Assembly: GCA_016650295.1 (NCBI GenBank)
Contig: JAENWA010000025.1
Span: forward strand, 1 to 47,781
Direction of reading: 5' to 3'
Source: Desulfuromonadales bacterium
GTDB taxonomy: Bacteria > Desulfobacterota > Desulfuromonadia > Geobacterales > Pseudopelobacteraceae
DNA length: 47,781 nt
Shown: positions 42,184 through 47,781 of the stretch, piece after piece
How the letters are laid out: the number at the start of each line of letters is the position of its first letter
Position numbering within the stretch: the first letter of the stretch is position 1
Translations under genes and position numbers: made by a program
Notes under the pieces: model-generated
The model's database searches: none
What the model was told of the DNA's origin: nothing
What the model saw: the letters and a program-made list of their open reading frames with translations, nothing else

Positions 42184-42816
42184 CTACTCCCTGAACCCAC
42201 CCGCAAAATCGATAACGCACATGCTGCCGAAACCCGGATGGGAACCACAGGCGACTCCGGCGGTACTGAAGGTTTTTCCGAAGGTGTTCCTGCGATGTCC
42301 CCGATCCCTGACCCCGTCGTCGATGATCAGCTGCATGACCATGATCCTGGCCTCTTTTGGCCCATAGCCGATGTTTTCAGCAATCTCCCGTTCCCATGTC
42401 CCGTGCCGCTCGATCCGTTCCTGCACCCCGTGGCTCTGCCGGCCGACATGTCCGGTACCGCCGTACCGTCCCTGTTCCTTTGCAAGTTCGGCCGCTGCCG
42501 CGGCCAGTCCGTTCGACCAGCTAAGCGGCGGCTGGGGCTTCTGTCGGGCCAGGTATCTGATCGCCTCATCGACGGCCGCCACTCCCTCGCGGGTTTGCGT
42601 GCGGGTGCTGCTGCCCGGCAGCGTGTACAATTTTCCCTGGAACAGTTTGCGGAAATCGCGGAGGAAACCGGCATAGGAGCGCGGGGATGTGCGGGCCAGG
42701 TTGATCTCGGCCAATACCTGTCTGGACAGACTTTCGTCCAGAGCAGCGGCCGGAACAACCAGCGCGAGCAGTGCGCAGACGGATACACAAAAAAGTCTCG
42801 CTGATTGAAATCGCAG
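42184..42816 (-). CDS. secreted CAP (SCP/PR-1) domain protein
   Basis: The frame ends at 42184 and runs upstream through a signal peptide (RLFCVSVCALLALVVPAAALDES). No ATG, GTG or TTG precedes the signal; the CTG at 42816 (giving M-RFQSARLF) is the best in-frame start, so the start is uncertain. A TTG at 42714 would cut off the signal. The CAP core starts at VLAEINLARTSPRSYAGFL and includes LSWSNGLAAAAAELAKEQG, GHVGRQSHGVQERIERHG, EIAENIGYG, VMQLIIDDGVRDRGHRRN (the His/Glu cavity) and AGVACGSHPGFGSMCVIDFAGGF. CAP proteins are extracellular, with lipid-binding or unclear roles. It is convergent with the DedA gene. Confidence 0.75.
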   Translation of the reverse strand: MRFQSARLFCVSVCALLALVVPAAALDESLSRQVLAEINLARTSPRSYAGFLRDFRKLFQGKLYTLPGSSTRTQTREGVAAVDEAIRYLARQKPQPPLSWSNGLAAAAAELAKEQGRYGGTGHVGRQSHGVQERIERHGTWEREIAENIGYGPKEARIMVMQLIIDDGVRDRGHRRNTFGKTFSTAGVACGSHPGFGSMCVIDFAGGFRE

Positions 42817-42974
42817 ATCAAATGGTTGGATGGGGAAGTCTCCTGTGTCAGGTTTTGTATGGTGATACCCACCTTAATACATCAGGGCGGGTTTCGGGGA
42901 ATTATCTCAGTAAAATGCCTGAATGAGTACGCCCATGTGTCCCTCCTGTCAGATGCCCGGTGGTGTCAATACGT

Positions 42975-43312
42975 TCAATTACCGGCATACCGGTTCCCCG
43001 GTGGTATCGCGGTGATTCGTGGTATTCCGGTGGTGTCGTTGCGCTCATAGCAGCGGCAGTTATAGTCGCGGGCCTGGTCCAGGACCATATCGACGGTGAC
43101 GACCGTCCCTCTGGAGTTGTTGCGGTAATGGTTGCCCTCTTCATAGCCGTCGGTCTTGTCCTTGGACATATCGGCACCCACGGCCAGGTATGCGTATTTG
43201 TCCAGTCCGGCGGCCTTCATCACCGCCATGTGGGTGGCGTCGTGCCAGGCCAAGACCGGGGAGGAGATCAAAGGGAGAGGGCCAGGGTGAGTGTTATGAT
43301 ATGTCGGTGCAT
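42975..43312 (-). pseudogene. truncated, frameshifted secreted protein (phospholipase C/nuclease-like)
   Basis: ATG 43312 follows GGAGACTCAC and starts a signal peptide (MHRHIITLTLALSL) that runs into TGA. One base out of phase, at the AAA run 43270-43272, the sequence continues ISSPVLAWHDATHMAVMKAAGLDKYAYLAVGADMSKDK, then EEGNHYRNN and VVTVDMVLDQARDYN. After that the resemblance ends (CRCYERNDTTG) and a stop follows at 42975. The WHDATHMAVMKAAG start resembles zinc phospholipase C/P1-nuclease-like proteins, but most of the catalytic domain is missing. Both a one-base frameshift and a truncation are visible, so this is a decayed gene. Confidence 0.55.
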
Positions 43313-43392
43313 GTGAGTCTCCTGGTATTGAATTGTGTGAGAAGCGGGGTACAGGTCGTTAGAATTGCTGAGTAGGAGCAATATCCTTGCCC

Positions 43393-43740
43393 TTATTTCT
43401 TCAGTTTTCGGCCCTGTTTCACAAGTTGTTTTTCCTCGGACTTGTTCAACCAGGCCAGCCCCTTCTCCTGCGCCACACCACTCATGCCCTGCAGCCGGCG
43501 AATCCCGGCATTGATCACCTCGCCGGTCCGCGTATAGTGCATCTCATCGGCCCACCTGGCGGCTCCGCTGTCGCCAAGGGCCAGGTAGGGATAATCGGGA
43601 CTCACGGCCCCCAGTTCGCAAAAGCAGAAATGGGTCATAACGGCAAACTTCGCCTCATCGGGGAAGCCGACAATGCTGTCGAGGAGGTTGGTTTCTTTCA
43701 GCATGTTGGCCAATGTGAGATGGGCGTATGCTCCGGGCAT
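43393..43740 (-). CDS. truncated zinc-phospholipase C-like N-terminal domain (115 aa)
   Basis: Starts MPGAYAHLTLANML at 43740 behind AAAGGAGCCCTCAC. MPGAYAHxTL is the characteristic opening of zinc-dependent phospholipase C-like proteins, whose N-terminal amine and His bind zinc. The family is usually over 250 residues; here the frame ends after KSEEKQLVKQGRKLKK. The central DSGAARWADEMHYTRTGEVI keeps another likely His, but the C-terminal half with the remaining zinc ligands is missing. It is probably a remnant, like the neighbouring fragment at 42975-43312. It could still be expressed given its intact start. Confidence 0.55.
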   Translation of the reverse strand: MPGAYAHLTLANMLKETNLLDSIVGFPDEAKFAVMTHFCFCELGAVSPDYPYLALGDSGAARWADEMHYTRTGEVINAGIRRLQGMSGVAQEKGLAWLNKSEEKQLVKQGRKLKK

Positions 43741-44011
43741 GTGAGGGCTCCTTTCAAAGTTGAGGTTTATGTGGGAATGGTGTGAGTGAAGTTACATGTC
43801 ATGGTTTTGATTTGATACGTTCAGTTCAGGCGATAATAAAGCAATTAAGCAGGTACGTCCCCTAGTCCCCTTCACAGGCTGCAAGCCGAGCCTTCGGCGG
43901 CTTTGCGCAGCCTTATTGCGAGGAGGGTTGGCTGAAGGCTATAGCCGAGGTATTGGCCTGCAGCGGTTGCTGGGGCTTTGTTTTGTTGAATAGAAATCAT
44001 GTCACGCCATA
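43741..44011. other. gap at the edge of the AT-rich island
   Basis: No gene or clear terminator is seen. A pairing region around 43880-43910 (GCCGAGCC/GGCGGC, CTGC/GCAG) gives a weak hairpin. Base composition shifts from GC-rich to AT-rich across this stretch. Confidence 0.4.
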
Positions 44012-46354
44012 TCACGCTATGAAACTTTGCCTGAATTCACAAAGCTTTATGTCAAGAAGCGCATCGATATCCTGTAAATATTCTTTTAGTCCCTTGCGCA
44101 ATTTTATGATTTCTTCTTCTGAGACATACTTTGAATTTACATAAAGAAAGATCTTAGACTCTTTGAATTCAATATCGTAGTAATTCTCAGGTTTTATATT
44201 TGTAAGGTTTGCTATGCCAGGATTATAATTTGTATCTCGCCCCCAATTCTGCAACGAGTCGGCAAGAACAGCAATATAGGTAAACGGGCTTTTGTGAAAA
44301 TTGTTTTTGTATTCACGAAATTCACTTTTTTGTGCGTACGATGGATAATAGTTATGATAGAAAATTGCGGGAAAACAGATCGAGGCCTGGAATTTGATTT
44401 CTTGTATGCGGGAATTGATGTCCTTGTTATCTTTAATAAAAAACATGAGGTTAAGCAGATCATTATCTAAATCAGTATTCTCTTGAATCTCTTTCAATAA
44501 TTGGAAATTAAACTCTACGGTGGCGAGATAATACAAAGCAGATACAAACCCATGATCGTTCTTCCACGGCGGATTATAATCATTGACACGTTCTATGTAT
44601 TCATCAACTTCATCTATCACCTTTTCCTTAACTAGAATTGTATCTTTAAGCTTATTGTATAGTGTCAATACCTGAAGCGGTGTGGTTTCGAAATCAAATT
44701 CTAGAAATGCAGTAACCAAGATGCATTTGCTCAAAGTCTGTGAAAAAAGGGCATCAAGATTCGCTTCAAAACTGTGTAATAGATTGTGAAGTGACTCGTT
44801 AGCCGCTATGTCACGCCGAATTTTAGGAAGCAGATCACTTCCGAACCCTTCATGTATTGAACGAAATGTTTTTTCTTTTGAAATCCATTCACGCATAACC
44901 CCATAAATTTCTTTCTCATCACATTGTTTTTTTGGATCTTTCTTCGTTCTTGTATTTATATCTTTAGTAATTTTTTTTGCTAATTTTTCGAAGTGCAGAC
45001 TCTTGAAAATGAGTTCTCTCGTAATTGAATCGTTCGGTGAGTTCAATACTTCTTTAAGGTTAAGATCCCCTGTCACGATCTGATCTATAAATGATGCATT
45101 AAAAGCGTCAGTAAACTCATCAATAATTGAAGGGCCTAATCTTTTGTATGATTCAGATGCACTACAGAATAAATCCGTCTGCTCCTTAGGACTGAAAAAA
45201 TCATTAGCTGTCATGTACTCCTTATGAAATAACGTTACAAAAGCCATTGAATTCATATTGTTACAGATTTCAGCGTTACTTGTGTAAAAATCTTTAAACT
45301 TCTCAGTGGCAATTAACTCATTTGTAAGTGCATCCAAATTAGCCACACCATTGGCACCAAATAGTCGTTGTACTAGCTCCTCAAGAATGCCTCTAACATT
45401 GCCGTAAAAGAAATATCGAGTTGTGGAAGATACAACTTTTGTCCGCTTTCTATTTGCAGCCTTGGATATATAGTTGTCATAGGTTTCTACATTAATAATT
45501 TTAGAAGTTTCATTATCTTCAACGATTACAAAGATATTCTTGGCATTTATAAAGGCACTTAACAGTTTTACGCCTAAATCGCTGGACACATTTGAATATG
45601 AATTGGCCATTAACAGATTATTTATTTCATCTACAGAGAAGCTGGCTTTGATAATGTTTTCCTCATCTTTATCAATATACTTGTAGATTCTGTCTCCAAA
45701 ATTCAAACTGTCTTGCTCTTTAATTAATGCAATAATAGATATAAGGTTTGACACTAGCGCTACGGAAAACTTACTTTTGAGCCCAGCGTGATAATTCTTA
45801 TAGGCTCCAACCACATGCTGAAGAATGTACGGTTTAAGATCATCATCAGATAACTCTTCAATTGGATAACCTATGTCGTGGTAAATAGAAAACTGACTCC
45901 ATAACTCTGAAAAAATTGCATACGAATTCCTGTCAGTATGGACAGAAAACTGGCGTTTTTTGTCCTTAATTTCTTTGTCTATCCTACTATTGAAAACAAC
46001 TGTTTTAGAATAAAGCAGTACTCCAATGAAATATAAATAAATTATGTGCCTTACGTGATCTCGTGAATATCGCGCTTTTTTCTTCAATGATGACTGTTGT
46101 TCCTTTTGTAGTGTAAGAATTATTCGATGCAGGAACGATGGTGGAGAGTTAGTGTTTTCGAATGAAATCAGATCTATGAGTTTTTTGGTATTTTCAACTT
46201 GTTCATCAGACGAGCTAGTCAAAAACTCCTGAAAGTATGTTTTCAGAGGAAACAGATAATCCATAGCATCCAGATACTTTTGCTGACTGATAGTTTTCGG
46301 TTTGTCTAACAAATCATCATAAAAAACCTTCCTAATATTACTATTTGCTCTCAT
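44012..46354 (-). CDS. large HD-superfamily hydrolase-like protein, unknown system
   Basis: 780 aa starting at ATG 46354, chosen because GGAGGACGTTCCT precedes it; an upstream GTG is less likely. The residues fit an HD hydrolase: DHVRH (His100/His103), YHDIGYP (His159-Asp160), NDHGFVSALYY (His601), IFYHNY (His667) and VLADSLQNWGRD (Asp699). About 440 residues of helical, charged sequence separate the HD pair from the later ligands, an unusual insertion. No membrane helix is visible. It overlaps the 192-aa gene by 14 bases. Base use is AT-rich, unlike the central window. HD enzymes cleave phosphoesters of nucleotides; a defence or second-messenger role is possible but not shown. Confidence 0.75.
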   Translation of the reverse strand: MRANSNIRKVFYDDLLDKPKTISQQKYLDAMDYLFPLKTYFQEFLTSSSDEQVENTKKLIDLISFENTNSPPSFLHRIILTLQKEQQSSLKKKARYSRDHVRHIIYLYFIGVLLYSKTVVFNSRIDKEIKDKKRQFSVHTDRNSYAIFSELWSQFSIYHDIGYPIEELSDDDLKPYILQHVVGAYKNYHAGLKSKFSVALVSNLISIIALIKEQDSLNFGDRIYKYIDKDEENIIKASFSVDEINNLLMANSYSNVSSDLGVKLLSAFINAKNIFVIVEDNETSKIINVETYDNYISKAANRKRTKVVSSTTRYFFYGNVRGILEELVQRLFGANGVANLDALTNELIATEKFKDFYTSNAEICNNMNSMAFVTLFHKEYMTANDFFSPKEQTDLFCSASESYKRLGPSIIDEFTDAFNASFIDQIVTGDLNLKEVLNSPNDSITRELIFKSLHFEKLAKKITKDINTRTKKDPKKQCDEKEIYGVMREWISKEKTFRSIHEGFGSDLLPKIRRDIAANESLHNLLHSFEANLDALFSQTLSKCILVTAFLEFDFETTPLQVLTLYNKLKDTILVKEKVIDEVDEYIERVNDYNPPWKNDHGFVSALYYLATVEFNFQLLKEIQENTDLDNDLLNLMFFIKDNKDINSRIQEIKFQASICFPAIFYHNYYPSYAQKSEFREYKNNFHKSPFTYIAVLADSLQNWGRDTNYNPGIANLTNIKPENYYDIEFKESKIFLYVNSKYVSEEEIIKLRKGLKEYLQDIDALLDIKLCEFRQSFIA

Positions 46355-46919
46355 AGGAACGTCCTCCACAGTATGTATCTTTTACATATTGCGAGAAAAT
46401 CCAAAAGTTTTCTGAAAGATCTTTATCTTTTACCTCCCTGTTAATCATGTTTTCATAAAACAATGTCCGTAAAGTATTTATTCTATATGCGTGTCCGTTA
46501 AGGCTACAGCGTCTCATTTCCTGGTAAGTATTCAAATACAATGACCCAGACAACATAGCCTCATTGCTGGTATTTTCTAACGTCACTATTTGCTTACGTA
46601 TAAGTTGCTTAAGTAGATCGACTGGCTTTGCAGCGTTAAAAACATCAATCAAACTTCCTAAAATAGCCGCATTGATATTTATTTTATACTTTGATTGATA
46701 TTTCTTTATCACAGCAGGTGATGGGGATTGCAACGGTTCATTGTAGTACTTTGGAGTGATGCAAAAACGCATGTCTGCCACAACAAATGTTAACACGTTG
46801 TTCATATTCGGGAATGCATTAACAGCGTAATGCGCATTTCTTTTTACTGGAAGATTATGAACAATACGAAATCCTTCTCTTATTCTGGAATGACGAGGTA
46901 TTACATTGAACGGCCACAT
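46341..46919 (-). CDS. 192-aa protein of unknown family, coupled to the HD gene
   Basis: Starts at ATG 46919 behind TTGGGAGGAAGT. The N-terminal 70 residues (MWPFNVIPRHSRIREGFRIVHNLPVKRNAHYAV ... LTFVVADMRFCITPKYY) look beta-rich; the rest is helical with basic patches (VDLLKQLIRKQIVTLEN; HAYRINTLRTLFYENMINREVKD). No known domain. The stop lies inside the start region of the HD gene, a 14-base overlap that implies translational coupling and a shared complex or pathway. It is AT-rich like its partner, and both point away from the IS630 remnant. Confidence 0.65.
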   Translation of the reverse strand: MWPFNVIPRHSRIREGFRIVHNLPVKRNAHYAVNAFPNMNNVLTFVVADMRFCITPKYYNEPLQSPSPAVIKKYQSKYKININAAILGSLIDVFNAAKPVDLLKQLIRKQIVTLENTSNEAMLSGSLYLNTYQEMRRCSLNGHAYRINTLRTLFYENMINREVKDKDLSENFWIFSQYVKDTYCGGRSYESK

Positions 46920-47082
46920 ACTTCCTCCCAATATTGAACTGTTGACTTAGAGTAAATTACGCACATATTTTTAATTTTTAATTAATCCATATTCCATTCA
47001 GTATGATACTTGACTCAAACCAGATTTGTCGGATGTACACTGGCCTATAATGTTTTGCTTCCTAATGTATCTTTTAACGTAA

Positions 47083-47514
47083 TTAGCGTTTTTTCCATAC
47101 CCATTCATCCTGCTGAACTACACACGTCCTCCTTGAATGTCCGACATATCTACCTTCTAGAGAACTGCCATCAACTATTCTTAATTCAAATGCTCCAAAA
47201 TAAGCATGCGGATCATTTTTGTCATACCACTCTCCAATTAAGTAGGAGCTCTGGATTCTTGCAAAAAAACAGTAGATTATTCCTTTTGCGTAGAATTCAG
47301 CATAACAGTACCGTCCAAATTGGCGTATTTTCGTATGACTGTGACGATCGAGGTCCTTTTGAAAGTCGCCGCTACCAGCAGCAGCCCAAATCTGTTCCCA
47401 ATCTCCTGAAATATCGGGAGGTTTATCTCTCATGATTCCACGAATGGGCAACCACCAAAAGTATTTCACGAATACTTGAGCGAGTTTGAAGTCTAACAGT
47501 GTCTTAACGAGCAA
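47083..47514 (-). CDS. membrane-anchored beta-domain protein, 5' end lost
   Basis: From the TTG at 47514 the product has a short N-terminal stretch, then GDWEQIWAAAGSGDFQKD, HSHTKIRQFGRYCYAEF, SYLIGEWYDKNDPHAYFGAFELRIVDGSSLEGRYVGHSR and VWKKR. This looks like a small lipocalin-like or cell-envelope beta domain common in accessory genes; its function is unknown. The open frame continues upstream to about 47563 as a hydrophobic helix (IAGVIATGLAAPVAILLV), which has no start codon before running into the IS630 end. The natural N-terminus was probably removed by the IS insertion. It may be unexpressed. Confidence 0.5.
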   Translation of the reverse strand: MLVKTLLDFKLAQVFVKYFWWLPIRGIMRDKPPDISGDWEQIWAAAGSGDFQKDLDRHSHTKIRQFGRYCYAEFYAKGIIYCFFARIQSSYLIGEWYDKNDPHAYFGAFELRIVDGSSLEGRYVGHSRRTCVVQQDEWVWKKR

Positions 47515-47571
47515 GATAGCAACAGGTGCAGCTAGACCTGTAGCTATTACTCCGGCAATTAAACAGCTGAA

Positions 47572-47781
47572 TCAAGCTGCATAGGTAATGCATGGATGTT
47601 TGAAAAACTTCTTTGTCTTGAGACGATCGTTTTGCAGGGTTCGCATATGCTTCCTGGCTTTTGATTCAAGCTGATTTGCATTCTGAGCTCGCTCGCCTGA
47701 ATGGACCCGGCCTTTGAGACTATTATTGAGATATTCATCCGGATTCAGCTCCGGCGAGTAGGATGGAAGGTAGAATACCTC
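47572..47781 (-). mobile_element. IS630-family transposase, C-terminal part (runs off window)
   Basis: The minus strand from the window edge encodes 69 residues to the TGA at 47572: VFYLPSYSPELNPDEYLNNSLKG and on to HPCITYAA. LPxYSPxLNPxE is the last catalytic motif (Glu of DDE) of IS630/Tc1-like transposases. The rest of the element, including the other catalytic Asps and the far terminal repeat, lies beyond the window. The nearer end should fall within 47540-47572, at the edge of the beta-domain gene. Confidence 0.9.

Overview
The window looks like a chromosomal segment of a Geobacter-like member of the Desulfuromonadota (Geobacterales or relatives). This is inferred from gene content, not from any database match. 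The signs are: very long PstC and PstA permeases behind TGTAAC-type Pho boxes; B12-binding radical SAM proteins; a GEMM-like riboswitch ahead of a large secreted protein; secreted proteins ending in a shared InlB-repeat/beta module; a DUF2147 protein; and many (TTGAAGG)n and CTGAGCGGAGTCGAAG intergenic repeats. Most of the window is GC-rich, and both edges are accessory DNA.

Left edge (1-3970): a partial KilA-N gene, an MscS-tail fragment, a frameshifted exported protein, an orphan terminator, a 173-bp inverted-repeat element and several small hypothetical genes. Phosphate block (3971-13164): phoB-phoR-pstS-pstC-pstA-pstB-phoU, all on the plus strand, with Pho boxes before phoB and pstS and hairpins between pstS/pstC and pstC/pstA. 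Lipid block (13454-25882): a beta-oxidation run (FadE-like dehydrogenase, thiolase, a bifunctional hydratase/dehydrogenase broken by a one-base G-run deficit, acyl-CoA ligase), then a glycerophosphodiesterase, glycerol-3-phosphate dehydrogenase and an acyltransferase-alpha/beta-hydrolase fusion.

Natural-product block (25905-33257): an FAD monooxygenase, a methyltransferase and a type III polyketide synthase. This is the enzyme trio that makes methylated alkylresorcinols or alkylquinones in other bacteria. Here it comes with two B12-binding radical SAM enzymes and is interrupted by a DUF4160/DUF2442-HTH toxin-antitoxin-like pair and a DUF2147 gene. A Fur-box-like palindrome lies upstream of the second radical SAM gene. 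The fatty-acid and acyltransferase genes next door could plausibly supply acyl-CoA starters, so this is the best candidate for an undescribed lipid or quinone pathway.

Secreted-protein block (33586-42816): a sedolisin (S53) protease, small conserved proteins, an SRAP (YedK/HMCES) protein, tRNA-Thr(CGU), a structured leader with terminator ahead of a 1066-aa IPT/TIG surface protein, a DedA-family membrane protein and a CAP-domain protein. The protease and the surface protein share a C-terminal module.

Right edge (42975-47781): two truncated phospholipase C/nuclease-like remnants, then an AT-rich island holding a translationally coupled pair (a 192-aa unknown and a 780-aa protein with a complete HD-hydrolase motif set split by about 440 residues), a membrane-anchored beta-domain gene that has lost its start, and the end of an IS630-family transposase. 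The coupled pair is the best candidate for an undescribed accessory, possibly defence, system.
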